DNA of 64,000 nt from Flavobacteriaceae bacterium (GTDB taxonomy: Bacteria; Bacteroidota; Bacteroidia; Flavobacteriales; Flavobacteriaceae), in the NCBI GenBank assembly GCA_030683815.1, contig JAUXPJ010000013.1, positions 1 through 64,000 of the forward strand, given 5' to 3'. This document shows positions 17,113 to 27,341 of the stretch, piece after piece; within the stretch, counting starts at the first letter, position 1; every line of letters starts with the position of its first letter. The position numbers and the translations under genes are program-made. The notes below the pieces were generated by a model. That model saw only the letters and a program-made list of their open reading frames with translations. It was not told the DNA's origin and searched no databases.

Positions 17113-19962
17113 TTATTTTTTAAGTTTTTTCTTAACGGCTACTTCATGGTAAGCTTCAATAACGTCACCTACTTCAATTTCGTTATAATTTTTAATTTGA
17201 ATACCGCAATCAAATCCTTTTGTAACCTCTCTTGCGTCATCTTTAAATCTTTTTAAGGTTGATAATTCACCTGAATGTAATACAACTCCATCTCTAATAA
17301 TTCTAATTTTAGAGCTTCTCATAATTTTTCCTTTCATCACCATACATCCCGCAATATTTCCAACTTTAGAGATTTTGTAAACCTCACGGATTTCAACATT
17401 TCCTACAATTTCCTCTACAATTTCAGGAGATAACATTCCTTCCATGGCATCGCGCAAATCATTGATAGCGTTATAGATGATAGAATAATTTCTGATATCA
17501 ATTTCTTCTTTATCGGCTAATGCCCTTGCATTTGCAGATGGACGCACATTGAATCCGATAATGATGGCTTCTGAGGCAGATGCCAATAAAACATCAGATT
17601 CTGTGATTGCTCCTACTCCTTTATGGATAATATTTACTTGAATTTCAGGTGTTGATAATTTTTGGAATGAATCGGTTAAGGCCTCTACAGAACCATCCAC
17701 ATCTCCTTTAACTATAATATTGAGTTCTTTGAAATCACCTAACGCAATACGTCTTCCTATTTCATCTAAAGTAATATGTTTCTGAGTTCTTAATGATTGT
17801 TCACGAATCAATTGCGTACGTTTTGTTGCAATTTGTTTTGCTTCACGCTCATCATCAAACATATAGAATTTATCTCCTGCTTGTGGAGCACCATCCAATC
17901 CTAGAATTGAAACTGGTGTAGAAGGTCCGGCAGATGAAACATTTTCTCCTTTTTCATCGTACATGGCTTTTACTTTACCACTTTGTTTACCCGCTAAAAT
18001 ATAATCGCCTACTTTTAAAGTACCAGATTGTACTAAAACAGTTGTCACATATCCTCTTCCTTTATCTAATTGAGCTTCAACAACAGTTCCTGTAGCGTTT
18101 TTCTTTGGATTTGCTTTAAGGTCTAGTATCTCAGCTTCTAACAATACTTTCTCTAATAAATCTGTAATTCCTTGTCCGGTTTTAGCAGAAATATCTTGTG
18201 ATTGAATTTTACCTCCCCAATCTTCTACCAATAAATTCATTTGCGCTAATCCTTCTTTAATTTTCTCTGGATTTGCGGTAGGTCTATCAATTTTATTAAT
18301 TGCAAATACAATTGGAACTCCCGCTGCTTGTGCGTGACTGATAGCTTCTTTAGTTTGAGGCATGATGGCATCATCTGCAGCAACAACGATAATTACGATA
18401 TCTGTTAATTGAGCACCACGGGCACGCATGGCGGTAAATGCTTCGTGACCAGGTGTATCTAAAAACGCAATTCTTTGTCCGTTAGAAAGTTTAACACTGT
18501 AGGAGCCTATATGTTGTGTAATCCCACCTGATTCTCCGGTAATTACATTTGCTTTTCTGATAAAATCTAACAAAGATGTTTTACCGTGGTCAACGTGTCC
18601 CATTACGGTAACAATTGGCGCACGAGCCACTAAATCTTCTATATTATCTTCAGTATCTAGGATTATGTCATCAACATTTTCAGTTACAAACTGAACTTGG
18701 AAACCAAATTCATCAGCAACAATAGTTAATGTTTCAGCATCTAAACGCTGATTCATCGTAACCATTAATCCTAATGACATACATGCTGAAATAATTTGTG
18801 TTACAGGGATGTTCATTAACGAAGCTATTTCATTAACTGTTACAAACTCGGTAATTTTTAAAATTTTACTATCAACTTCTTGTTGTTCAACATCTTTATC
18901 AAATTGTTGACGATGTTGATCTCTTTTATCTCGTCTGTATTTTGATCCTTTAGATTTACCAGATTTTCCTTGAAGTTTTTCCAGTGTTTCTCTAATTTGT
19001 TTTTGAACATCAACTTCTGAAGGTTCTGTTTTTAAAATTGGGCGTTTAATTGGTCTTCCCGGTTTAGAAGTAATTTGTTTCCCAATAGATTTAACATCAA
19101 CCGAAACAGTTTTTTTGATTCTTTTACGTTTCTTTTGACTGTCAATTGAGCTATCGTCTTTAATAATAGCTTTAATGGTATCTTTTGTGGTTTTTTTCTC
19201 CGGCTGTAAGGTTTTTTTCTTTTTAGGCTTTTCAAATTGTTTAAGATCAATGGTTTTACCAGTGCTCTTAACACCTTGTAATTTTTTATAATTGGTAGTA
19301 ACAACTACATCTTCCAGTTCTTCTACAACTTGATCAACTACTTTAATTACTTCTTTTTTCTTAGGAAAATCGGACTTGTATGGTTCTTTGCTTATTTCCT
19401 TTTTTACTAGGTCTTTCTTCTTTATTACAAGAGGTTTAGTTCTTGGTTCAATACTTTCAACTGGTTTCTTTTCAAGAATAGGTTTCTTTGGCTCTCCTGA
19501 TTTTGAAGTAATTATTTCTTCAACTTTAGGTTGAACGACTGTTTTTTCTTCAGGAGTTTGAATTATTTCTTGAACTACTTTAGGTTCTTCTTTTTCAGGA
19601 GATTTTTGTGGCTCTAACTCAATTTTTCCCACTGATTTTATTTCAAGTTTATCGGCTTTGGCTTTAACAACTTCATGTTCATGTTTTGCTTCTTCTTCAC
19701 GTTCATGTTCTCTCTTTTTTTCGAGAGCTTCGCGCATTTCTTCTTTTTCTTTTCTTTTTTCCTCGCTAATTTCTTCAGAAGCTTTTTTATTTTTTCGATC
19801 TGCTTTGAATCCGTCTAATAAAACATCATAAACATCACCGGAAATTTTAGTTGTAGGACGTGCCTCTACTTCTATCCCTTTAGATGATAAAAATTCTACT
19901 GCTCTTTCTAACGAAATATTCAGCTCTCTAATTACTTGATTTAATCTAATGTTTTCAGCCAT
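17113..19962 (-). CDS. infB: Translation initiation factor IF-2
   Basis: A 949-residue GTPase that delivers initiator tRNA to the 30S subunit. The N-terminus has an IF2_N-like helical domain (residues about 1-55). A long Lys/Glu-rich linker follows (about 56-370), then a second IF2_N module and the G domain from about 450. G motifs are all present: GHVDHGKTS, the GITQHIG switch, [12 protein letters not shown] and SAKTGQG. Domains II, III and the C-terminal fMet-tRNA-binding domain complete it. It follows nusA by 34 bp in the rimP-nusA-infB operon. Confidence 0.97.
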   Translation of the reverse strand: MAENIRLNQVIRELNISLERAVEFLSSKGIEVEARPTTKISGDVYDVLLDGFKADRKNKKASEEISEEKRKEKEEMREALEKKREHEREEEAKHEHEVVKAKADKLEIKSVGKIELEPQKSPEKEEPKVVQEIIQTPEEKTVVQPKVEEIITSKSGEPKKPILEKKPVESIEPRTKPLVIKKKDLVKKEISKEPYKSDFPKKKEVIKVVDQVVEELEDVVVTTNYKKLQGVKSTGKTIDLKQFEKPKKKKTLQPEKKTTKDTIKAIIKDDSSIDSQKKRKRIKKTVSVDVKSIGKQITSKPGRPIKRPILKTEPSEVDVQKQIRETLEKLQGKSGKSKGSKYRRDKRDQHRQQFDKDVEQQEVDSKILKITEFVTVNEIASLMNIPVTQIISACMSLGLMVTMNQRLDAETLTIVADEFGFQVQFVTENVDDIILDTEDNIEDLVARAPIVTVMGHVDHGKTSLLDFIRKANVITGESGGITQHIGSYSVKLSNGQRIAFLDTPGHEAFTAMRARGAQLTDIVIIVVAADDAIMPQTKEAISHAQAAGVPIVFAINKIDRPTANPEKIKEGLAQMNLLVEDWGGKIQSQDISAKTGQGITDLLEKVLLEAEILDLKANPKKNATGTVVEAQLDKGRGYVTTVLVQSGTLKVGDYILAGKQSGKVKAMYDEKGENVSSAGPSTPVSILGLDGAPQAGDKFYMFDDEREAKQIATKRTQLIREQSLRTQKHITLDEIGRRIALGDFKELNIIVKGDVDGSVEALTDSFQKLSTPEIQVNIIHKGVGAITESDVLLASASEAIIIGFNVRPSANARALADKEEIDIRNYSIIYNAINDLRDAMEGMLSPEIVEEIVGNVEIREVYKISKVGNIAGCMVMKGKIMRSSKIRIIRDGVVLHSGELSTLKRFKDDAREVTKGFDCGIQIKNYNEIEVGDVIEAYHEVAVKKKLKK

Positions 19963-19996
19963 ATATTATCAATTTAGCCAATGAATTTGAAATTAA

Positions 19997-21256
19997 CTAT
20001 TTTTCAAACTCAGCTTTTAATATTCTTTGAACTTCAATAATTGTTTCTTCTTCTAAATCGGTACGCTTCACTAAGTCTTCAACTTTTTGTTCAATTACGC
20101 TTAAAGCAGTGTCTAAACCTATTTTTACAAATTCTTGGATAATCCAATCTTCAATTTCATCAGAGAATTCTGCTAATTCAACATCATCAACTTCTACATT
20201 TTCACGTTTTACTTCTATTTCGTATCCGGTAAGTTGTGACGCTAATCTTATATTAACTCCACCTTTTCCAATTGCTTTTGAAACTTCTTCCGGTTTAAGA
20301 AAAACTTCTACTTTACCTTTCATACCATCTGGTTTTTCAAAGGCAAATAGCGTTATTTTCATTGATTCCAAACGAGCGGGACTTAAAGCACGAGCAATAA
20401 ACATTTGATCATTTTTAGTAAAGTTTACTACATCTATGTTTTCATTTCCTAACTCACGCACAATTCCGTGAATTCTGGAACCTTTCATACCAACACATGC
20501 TCCAACCGGGTCAATTCTATCATCATAAGAATCTACCGCAATTTTAGCTTTTTCACCTGGAATACGAGCTACTCTTTCAATGGTGATTAATCCATCAGCA
20601 ATTTCAGGAATTTCCTGCTCAAATAATTGACGTAAGAAATCATCTGCTGTTCTTGATAAAATAATCATCGGTTTATTTCCTTTCAATTCTACCGATTTGA
20701 TAATTCCTTTTACGGTATCTCCTTTTCTGAAATAATCAGTACGAATTTGTTCGCTTTTTGGAAGGATGATTTCATTGGCATCATCATCTACTAGGATAAC
20801 AGCATTATGACGTACATGATGTACCTCAGCAGAATATAATTCGCCTTCTAAATCTTTAAACTTTTTATAGGTGTTTGAGCTATCGTGTTCATGGATTTTT
20901 GAGATTAAATTTTGACGAAGTGCCAAAATAGAGCGTCTTCCCAAATCAATCAATTTAAATTCTTCTGAAACTTCTTCTCCAACTTCAAAATCCGGTTCAA
21001 TTTTACGAGCTTCGGTAAGCTCAATTTCTGCATTTGGATCTTCTACTTCTCCATCAGCAACCACAATTCGGTTTCTCCATATTTCCAAATCTCCTTTATC
21101 CGGATTGATAATAATGTCAAAATTATCATCACTGCCAAATTTTCTTTTTAGAGCAGCGCCAAATACTTCTTGAAGAATTGCCATTAAGGTAACTCTGTCA
21201 ATACTTTTATCATCTTTAAACTCAGAAAACGATTCAATTAATTCTATATTTTCCAT
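19997..21256 (-). CDS. nusA: Transcription termination/antitermination factor NusA
   Basis: A 419-residue NusA. The N-terminal RNA-polymerase-binding domain (about 1-130) is followed by an S1 domain (about 135-205) and two KH domains (about 235-380), with GMKGSRIHGIVREL and GKGGVNIRLASQLTG as KH signature loops. The protein ends soon after KH2 and lacks the C-terminal acidic repeats of E. coli NusA, as is normal in Bacteroidetes. It lies 12 bp after rimP and 34 bp before infB. Confidence 0.96.
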   Translation of the reverse strand: MENIELIESFSEFKDDKSIDRVTLMAILQEVFGAALKRKFGSDDNFDIIINPDKGDLEIWRNRIVVADGEVEDPNAEIELTEARKIEPDFEVGEEVSEEFKLIDLGRRSILALRQNLISKIHEHDSSNTYKKFKDLEGELYSAEVHHVRHNAVILVDDDANEIILPKSEQIRTDYFRKGDTVKGIIKSVELKGNKPMIILSRTADDFLRQLFEQEIPEIADGLITIERVARIPGEKAKIAVDSYDDRIDPVGACVGMKGSRIHGIVRELGNENIDVVNFTKNDQMFIARALSPARLESMKITLFAFEKPDGMKGKVEVFLKPEEVSKAIGKGGVNIRLASQLTGYEIEVKRENVEVDDVELAEFSDEIEDWIIQEFVKIGLDTALSVIEQKVEDLVKRTDLEEETIIEVQRILKAEFEK

Positions 21257-21268
21257 ATAGTTTTCTTA

Positions 21269-21733
21269 TTAGAACATTATTTTAACAATTGCATTTTCAA
21301 TATTTTCGAATGCTACTTCGATATTTTTTATTACGGTTATTTTACCTTTTCCTATAGGTTTTGGCTCTCTGACTTTACTTTCTAACACAATAGTCTGTTC
21401 AGTAATTTGAGTTAAAATGCCTTCAACTTTATTTTTATCCTTTAAAGTAACTACAAGTGTTCTTTGAAGATTTTTATGATACTGTCTGATGTCTTTAAGA
21501 GGTTCTGCAATATCTGGAGTAGTAACTTCAAGTGCGTAATCTTCCACTTCTTTATCTAGTCTTTGCTCAATATACCGACTAATTCGTATGCACTCTTGTA
21601 AAGGAACGCCTAGTTTTCCATCTATCTGAACAACTATTTTATTGTCTTGGTGTAGCGATAAATCTATCAAAAATAAGGAATTATTTTCACTTAACGCTTC
21701 ACTGACTAATTGATTTACAACTTGTTTATTCAT
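21269..21733 (-). CDS. rimP: Ribosome maturation factor RimP
   Basis: A 154-residue RimP needed for 30S subunit maturation. The N-terminal domain contains the QECIRISRYIEQRLDKE helix and a YALEVTTPDI segment (the family's conserved EVSSPGxxRPL region, here diverged to TTPDIAEPL). The C-terminal SH3-like barrel runs from about residue 85. I chose the ATG at 21733 (Met-Asn-Lys-Gln-Val-Val); an in-frame upstream start at 21790 would add 19 polar residues unlike the family. First gene of the rimP-nusA-infB operon, divergent from the stress-protein gene. Confidence 0.93.
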   Translation of the reverse strand: MNKQVVNQLVSEALSENNSLFLIDLSLHQDNKIVVQIDGKLGVPLQECIRISRYIEQRLDKEVEDYALEVTTPDIAEPLKDIRQYHKNLQRTLVVTLKDKNKVEGILTQITEQTIVLESKVREPKPIGKGKITVIKNIEVAFENIENAIVKIMF

Positions 21734-21890
21734 AGTATAAGAAGAGGGGACTCTTGTCCCCTCCAGATTTTCAGTTTCCCCAAATTCCACGGCAAATATA
21801 CCAATAATTTCATAAAATCAAAAATGAACTTCCTTATATTACAAATATTTATTACTTTTATATTTCGTAACGGATCCAAATCAATACTTT

Positions 21891-22727
21891 ATGAAACGAA
21901 TTTTAGTCCCAGTAGACTTTTCAAAACAAGCTAAAGTTGCCGCTAAGGTTGCTGCCAGAATAGCTAAACTTACCAATAGTGACATTTATTTGTTGCATAT
22001 GCTGGAATTACCATCAGGTATAATTGATTCTGGAAATTTTGGAACCAAGTCAAACGCTCCTACTTCATTATTATTTGTGAAAAGAGCTCATGAAAAATTT
22101 GTTCGTTTTAAAAAACAACATTTTTTAGCGGGAATTAATGTTATTGAAATTGTACAATTCAACAAAGCTTTTGAAGGTATTTTAGAGGAATCGGAAAAAC
22201 AAAATATCGATTTAATTGTGATGGGGTCAAAAGGTATTTCAGGCATTGAAGAAATTTTAATAGGATCAAATACTGAAAAAGTGGTGCGTCGTTCCGATGT
22301 TCCTGTTTTAGTGGTGAAAGAAGCTCCGGATGATTTTAAAATTGATGATATCGTTTTTGCGAGTAATTTCAAAATTGAAAATCGAAATACATTTCAAAAA
22401 ATTATTGATTTTGCTGCTTTTTTTGATGCGAACTTACATCTGTTGAAAGTTAATACCATTCATAATTTCGAAACTACCAAAAAGTCAAGTGAGTTAATTA
22501 GAGCATTTGTAAATGAATTTGATATTGGAAATCACACCTTAAATATTTATAATGATATCACTGTTGAGAAAGGAATATTAAATTTTGCTAATGATATTGG
22601 GGCTGATTTAATTGCACTAAATACCCATGGAAGAAGAGGTTTGGCTCATCTTTTTAACGGAAGTATCGGTGAAGATATTGCTAACAAAGCGCTAAAACCG
22701 GTTATTACCTTCAAATTGGTTAAATAA
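21891..22727 (+). CDS. Universal stress protein, two UspA domains
   Basis: A 278-residue cytosolic protein of two tandem UspA-like Rossmann domains. Domain 1 (about 1-142) opens MKRILVPVDFSKQA and closes with the nucleotide-loop pattern MGSKGISGIEEILIGSNTEK followed by VPVLVVK. Domain 2 (about 150-278) is more diverged but keeps LNTHGRRGLAHLFNGSIGED. The G-2x-G-9x-G-S/T pattern seen in both implies ATP binding. Single-gene unit ended by a strong terminator. Confidence 0.9.
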   Translation: MKRILVPVDFSKQAKVAAKVAARIAKLTNSDIYLLHMLELPSGIIDSGNFGTKSNAPTSLLFVKRAHEKFVRFKKQHFLAGINVIEIVQFNKAFEGILEESEKQNIDLIVMGSKGISGIEEILIGSNTEKVVRRSDVPVLVVKEAPDDFKIDDIVFASNFKIENRNTFQKIIDFAAFFDANLHLLKVNTIHNFETTKKSSELIRAFVNEFDIGNHTLNIYNDITVEKGILNFANDIGADLIALNTHGRRGLAHLFNGSIGEDIANKALKPVITFKLVK

Positions 22728-22753
22728 AAAAGCCCGCTAAAGCGGGCTTTTTT
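22726..22753. terminator. Rho-independent terminator after the universal stress gene
   Basis: A 13-bp stem (AAAAAAGCCCGCT with its complement), a 2-nt loop and a T-run start at the usp stop codon. It also faces the tRNA-Gln gene on the other strand and may serve both. Confidence 0.93.
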
Positions 22754-22760
22754 TGATTTG

Positions 22761-22831
22761 TTGACCTACAAGGATTCGAACCTTGACTGGCGGTACCAAA
22801 AACCGAAGTGCTACCGTTACACCATAGGTCA
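22761..22831 (-). tRNA. tRNA-Gln (anticodon TTG)
   Basis: On the minus strand a 71-nt cloverleaf is visible. The acceptor pairs TGACCTA with TAGGTCA and is followed by A as discriminator. The D arm contains GTAACGGTAGCAC, the anticodon loop TTTTGGT gives anticodon TTG, and the T loop is GTTCGAATC. The outermost anticodon-stem pair is a T-C mismatch. The 3' CCA is not encoded, so it must be added by a nucleotidyltransferase. Confidence 0.95.
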
Positions 22832-22983
22832 AAATCGATTGCAAATCTAAATCAAAGTTTTTGTATCGACAAATATATTTTAAAAATTTTCTGTAGTTTT
22901 TTAGAACTCTCTGCTAATGAATCACTTTAATTTATTCGGCTATATTTACTAAATTCGCACTCAGAATATAACATCATTAAATT

Positions 22984-25900
22984 ATGACTTCATTAAATTA
23001 CAATAAATGGAATATCATTTTAGGCTGGGTGGCTTTTGCTATTGCACTCATTACCTACACCTTAACTTTAGAACCAACGGTTAGTTTTTGGGACTGTGGT
23101 GAATATATTTCTACCTCTGTAAAACTTGAAGTCGGGCATCCTCCGGGGGCCCCTCTCTACCAGATGTTAGGGGCATTTTTTGGATTATTCACCTCTGATG
23201 TAACGCAACTTGCATTGGTCATGAATTTCATGTCAGCATTGGCGAGTGCTTTTACAATACTTTTTCTATTTTGGACGATTACTTATTTTGCAAAAAAACT
23301 CATTTCATCATCTGAAATAACCAAAGAAAATGGAATTATTATTTTAGGAAGCGGTTTAGTGGGTGCATTGGCTTACACTTTTTCTGACAGTTTTTGGTTT
23401 AGTGCCGTAGAAGCTGAAGTTTACGCGATGTCTTCTTTTTTAATGGCTTTATTATTTTGGCTTGGATTGCGTTGGGTTGATGAAATCGATTCTCCTAGAG
23501 GCAATAAATGGTTATTATTAATCAGTTTTGTGGTTGGATTATCATTCGGAGTTCATATTTTATCACTATTAGTAATACCGGCTATTGTGTATTTATTTTT
23601 ATTGAAAAAATATATTATTGATTCTTATTTAAAATTTATCATTGCCAATACTATTGCTGTAGTGGTTTTAATCTTCATTTTTAAATTCTTATTTCCTTAC
23701 ACCTTAAAATTCTTTAGCGCATCTGAATTGTTCTTCATCAACTCAGTCGGTTTACCTTTTAACTCAGGAAGTATTATTGCTGCTATCATCTTAATTGCGG
23801 CGTTCTATTTCGGATTAAGTTATACCAGAAAAAATGGTAAAGTATTGGATAACACCATTATTTTATCGATACTTTTTGTGATGATTGGTTTTTCATCTTG
23901 GTTAATGTTACCAATTAGAGCAAATGCCAATACCACCATCAATGAAAATAATCCGTCTAGTGCCCGAGAACTTTTGGCCTACTATAACAGAGAACAATAC
24001 GGTGATGCCAATGTTTTTTACGGAACTTATTACTCGGTTGTTTTTGACAGAGAATTGGATGAAAACGAACCTTATGTTGATGAAAAACCTAAATATGAGA
24101 AAGATTTTAAAACAGGAAAATACATCATCGTAAATAACTACGAAAAAGCGGCACCAAATTACAGCAATAAGCATAAAGGATTTATCCCCAGAATGGTGAA
24201 TCCGGCGGCCACCAGAAATTATAAAGCAATTGCAGGAATTGGATCAAAAACCGAACGAAAACCAACTTTTGGTGAAAATATCTATTTTATGATCAATTAC
24301 CAATTTGGTTATATGTATGGCAGATATTTTATGTGGAATTTCGTAGGGAAACAAAATGATGAACAAGGATATTTAGATATTAATAACGGAAATTGGCTTA
24401 GCGGCATCAATTTTATTGATGAATTTAGACTGGGACCACAATCTGATTTGCCAAGTGATATTGCCAACAACAAAGGGAGAAACACTTATTATTTCTTGCC
24501 GTTTTTATTGGGATTGTTAGGCGTTTTTTATCAATTAAAACGCGATAAAAATAATTTTTATCCCTTGTTATTATTTTTTGCATTTACGGGTTTAGCAATT
24601 ATTTTTTACACCAATCCGAAACCATTTGAACCACGCGAAAGGGATTATGCCGTAGTTGGATCATTCTATATTTTTGCTATTTGGATCGGAATTGGCGTTT
24701 TAGCGCTGTTCGATTATATCAGAAAATACACTTCTCATAAAGCACTTGCAATAAGTGTTGTTATCTTATCATTATTGGCTGTTCCCGCAATTATGGCCAA
24801 TGAAAATTGGGATGATCACGATCGTTCTGGCAGATTTACCACCAATTTTGTGGCTAAATCTTACCTCAATTCTTGTGATGAAAATGCCATCATGTTTACA
24901 ATTGGCGATAATGATACGTTTCCACTATGGTATTTACAAGAAATAGAAAATTACAGAACAGATCTAAAACTGATTAATACCAGTTTATTTAATACTGATT
25001 GGTATATCGACCAAATGAAACGAAAAACCTATAAAGCAGATCCTATTCCTGGAATTTTAACTCATGAAATGTACAAACAAGGTTCTTTAGAAGTTGCCTA
25101 TCATGTTCCGAGAACTGAAAACAGAATCGATATCAAAGATTTTATGAAGTGGATTGCTTCCAGCGACGAAATAACTTATGTCGAAACCCAAAACGGACAT
25201 AAAGAAAAAACCTATCCAACCAATAAAATCAGATTATATATTGATAAAGAAGCTGTTTTGAAAAACAAGATTGTTCCTTTAAAATATGCTGATTCTATTG
25301 TTTCTTATATCGATATTGATATTGACAAACAGGGAATTTCAAAAAGCAGAATTCTGATGTTGGATATTTTAGCTGATAACAATTGGAAACATTCTATCTA
25401 TTTTACCGGCGGAAGTCACGATGATGAAGAATATATTTGGCTAAAAGATTATTTACAATTGGACGGCACAGCGTATAAATTTGTTCCGATGAAAACCAGC
25501 AATAAAGGTAAAACAGCTTTTGATATGGGACATATTGATAGCGAATCTATGTATCAAAAAATGATGAAATGGGATTGGGATTTGATGGCAAATCCTACCA
25601 TTTATTTAGATATTGAAACGCGCAAAAACTCGGTTACATTGCGCAATAATTTAATTCGTTTAGCTGATGTTTTAATTCAAGAAAATAAATTTGTTAAAGC
25701 AGAACAAATCTTAGATTTATCAATTGAAAAAATGCCAGTTGAACGTTACGGACATTATGGTATGGTTTTAGGATATGTAGAATCGTATTATCTTGTTGGA
25801 AAACCAGAAAAAGCAAGAAAATTAGCTAATTTATTGGTGGGTAAATTCCAAGAAAACTTGCTTTATTACAGCCGATTTGATGAAAATTTAATCGATAAAA

Positions 25901-26043
25901 TATTTGATGAAATTGAAACCAATGTATTGATGTACAAAAATATGGTAGATGTAACTTCTAAATATGACCAAGCAAAAGCTGTAAAAATGAAAGAAGATTT
26001 TAGTTCTCATATTCAATTGTTTAAAGAAATTCTTGAGCAATAA
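22984..26043 (+). CDS. DUF2723 membrane glycosyltransferase-like protein with TPR tail
   Basis: A 1019-residue polytopic protein. The N-terminal half has about ten membrane helices in a GT-C-like arrangement. The first periplasmic loop carries the DUF2723 signature with the acidic pair FWDCGEYI and HPPGAPLYQMLG. A large extracytoplasmic domain follows (about 620-860), then a C-terminal helical part (about 870-1000) resembling TPR repeats. The family is classed with protein O-mannosyltransferase-like enzymes that use lipid-linked sugars; substrate and acceptor here are unknown. A NodB deacetylase gene follows 9 bp later, suggesting a common transcript. Confidence 0.88.
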   Translation: MTSLNYNKWNIILGWVAFAIALITYTLTLEPTVSFWDCGEYISTSVKLEVGHPPGAPLYQMLGAFFGLFTSDVTQLALVMNFMSALASAFTILFLFWTITYFAKKLISSSEITKENGIIILGSGLVGALAYTFSDSFWFSAVEAEVYAMSSFLMALLFWLGLRWVDEIDSPRGNKWLLLISFVVGLSFGVHILSLLVIPAIVYLFLLKKYIIDSYLKFIIANTIAVVVLIFIFKFLFPYTLKFFSASELFFINSVGLPFNSGSIIAAIILIAAFYFGLSYTRKNGKVLDNTIILSILFVMIGFSSWLMLPIRANANTTINENNPSSARELLAYYNREQYGDANVFYGTYYSVVFDRELDENEPYVDEKPKYEKDFKTGKYIIVNNYEKAAPNYSNKHKGFIPRMVNPAATRNYKAIAGIGSKTERKPTFGENIYFMINYQFGYMYGRYFMWNFVGKQNDEQGYLDINNGNWLSGINFIDEFRLGPQSDLPSDIANNKGRNTYYFLPFLLGLLGVFYQLKRDKNNFYPLLLFFAFTGLAIIFYTNPKPFEPRERDYAVVGSFYIFAIWIGIGVLALFDYIRKYTSHKALAISVVILSLLAVPAIMANENWDDHDRSGRFTTNFVAKSYLNSCDENAIMFTIGDNDTFPLWYLQEIENYRTDLKLINTSLFNTDWYIDQMKRKTYKADPIPGILTHEMYKQGSLEVAYHVPRTENRIDIKDFMKWIASSDEITYVETQNGHKEKTYPTNKIRLYIDKEAVLKNKIVPLKYADSIVSYIDIDIDKQGISKSRILMLDILADNNWKHSIYFTGGSHDDEEYIWLKDYLQLDGTAYKFVPMKTSNKGKTAFDMGHIDSESMYQKMMKWDWDLMANPTIYLDIETRKNSVTLRNNLIRLADVLIQENKFVKAEQILDLSIEKMPVERYGHYGMVLGYVESYYLVGKPEKARKLANLLVGKFQENLLYYSRFDENLIDKIFDEIETNVLMYKNMVDVTSKYDQAKAVKMKEDFSSHIQLFKEILEQ

Positions 26044-26052
26044 GTCTTGTAA

Positions 26053-26691
26053 ATGTCATTGTATTTAGTTAAAACTCCAAACTTTATAAAATCTCTTTTT
26101 AAGGATTTAGTTTGGAGTTTTACTATTTCTGAAAAAAAATTGTACCTCACTTTTGATGACGGACCCACTCCTGAGATTACTCCATTTATTCTGCAACAAT
26201 TAAAACAATTCAATGCAAAAGCCACTTTTTTTTGTGTCGGCGAAAACGTTGAAAAATATCCTGAGATTTTCCAACAAATAATCTCAGAAGGTCATTCTGT
26301 TGGAAATCATACAAACAATCATTTAAATGGATGGAAAACTAATACAATTGACTACCTCAATAATATTGAAATAGCACAAATTGAAATTCAGAAACACCTA
26401 GTATCAGAAACAAAATTATTTAGACCGCCATATGGTAAAATTAAATTATCTCAAATAAAGAAATTACAAAAAAAGGGATTTGAAATTGTGATGTGGAATG
26501 TACTCAGCGGCGATTTTGACTCTTCTATTTCTAAAGAAAAAGTATATCAAAACATTATAAAAAATACAGAAAATGGAAGTATAATAGTATTGCACGATCA
26601 TCAAAAAGCAATTAAAAATGTTAAGTTTGCGCTTCCTCTACTCATAAAATACTATCAATCGTTGGGATTCACTTTCAAACCAATTGGATAA
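26053..26691 (+). CDS. Polysaccharide deacetylase (NodB homology domain)
   Basis: A 212-residue carbohydrate esterase family 4 protein covering almost exactly one NodB domain. The catalytic motifs are visible: TFDDGPTPE (general-base Asp and metal Asp), HSVGNHTNNH (metal His pair), FRPPYGK, MWNVLSGDFD, and IIVLHDH near the end. It should remove N- or O-acetyl groups from a glycan such as peptidoglycan or a surface polysaccharide. No signal peptide is evident. It is 9 bp downstream of the DUF2723 gene and overlaps the convergent thioredoxin-like gene by 17 bases. Confidence 0.9.
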   Translation: MSLYLVKTPNFIKSLFKDLVWSFTISEKKLYLTFDDGPTPEITPFILQQLKQFNAKATFFCVGENVEKYPEIFQQIISEGHSVGNHTNNHLNGWKTNTIDYLNNIEIAQIEIQKHLVSETKLFRPPYGKIKLSQIKKLQKKGFEIVMWNVLSGDFDSSISKEKVYQNIIKNTENGSIIVLHDHQKAIKNVKFALPLLIKYYQSLGFTFKPIG

Positions 26692-26977
26692 ATTCTTGTA
26701 AAACATCCACTAACACCTCCGCGTTTAGTTCTCCATTCTGACGCCATTTCATCTCGCCTCCTTTATAAATAACATAGGTAATTGTACCCTTTATTTTTAA
26801 GGCCTCAGCTAATGTTTCGTTTTTAGCAACATCAATTTTAATGATTTTAGCCTTAGCTCCCACTGTAGCAGAAATGTCTTTTAAGGTTTTAAGAACGGTA
26901 TCCGTATTTTTATCTTGCTGATAAAAATTTATCAACACAGGAATATCAACGTCTATCAATTCACCAAATTTGGTCAT
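26675..26977 (-). CDS. Thioredoxin-fold protein without catalytic cysteines
   Basis: A 100-residue protein with the thioredoxin-fold strand order: PVLINFYQQ as central strand, AKIIKIDVAKN, GTITYVIYKGG, and a C-terminal helix ending EFIQLV. The redox CxxC that should follow the first strand is replaced by Asp-Lys-Asn-Thr, and the protein has no cysteine at all. It cannot act as a disulfide reductase and may be a binding or scaffold protein. Its 3' end overlaps the polysaccharide deacetylase gene by 17 bases. Confidence 0.75.
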   Translation of the reverse strand: MTKFGELIDVDIPVLINFYQQDKNTDTVLKTLKDISATVGAKAKIIKIDVAKNETLAEALKIKGTITYVIYKGGEMKWRQNGELNAEVLVDVLQEFIQLV

Positions 26978-27055
26978 AGATGTAATTAAAAAAGTATGAC
27001 CAAATATACAATTTTATTGAATTAAAAAACTCAAAATTAATTACGACTACTTGAT

Positions 27056-27323
27056 TTAAAGATTCATAGCTTCAATAGAACGACTTGCTGTAGTTATTTG
27101 GCCTTTTATCTATAAATCGATAGTAACCGATTCATCTATTCCGAGATTAACCTAAAGTATATAGAAGTTCAAAGAAAGTTCTTCGGCAAACTTTTCTATT
27201 AAAGCGTTAGCACTATCTTTTAACATGCTTATTGAAATCTTGTCAGTACTTTATTTCATAACTGATTGAAGTAACATTCATGCGAATCTCATTTATTTGA
27301 ATTTCAATTTGTATTTTTGGATT
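27056..27323 (-). pseudogene. Decayed small gene upstream of polA
   Basis: The 364-bp gap between the thioredoxin-like gene and polA holds a protein-like minus-strand sequence broken several times. One frame reads an amphipathic start (ATG at 27281, then MNVTSISYEIKY) and hits TGA. A shifted frame resumes with MLKDSANALIEKFAEELSL and runs through two internal TAG stops, with the blocks GIDESVTIDL and ITTASRSIEAMNL between them, to a final TAA at 27056. The residue composition looks coding, unlike the surrounding DNA, but I do not recognise the family. Confidence 0.4.
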
Positions 27324-27341
27324 TCTATTTAATCTACCACA

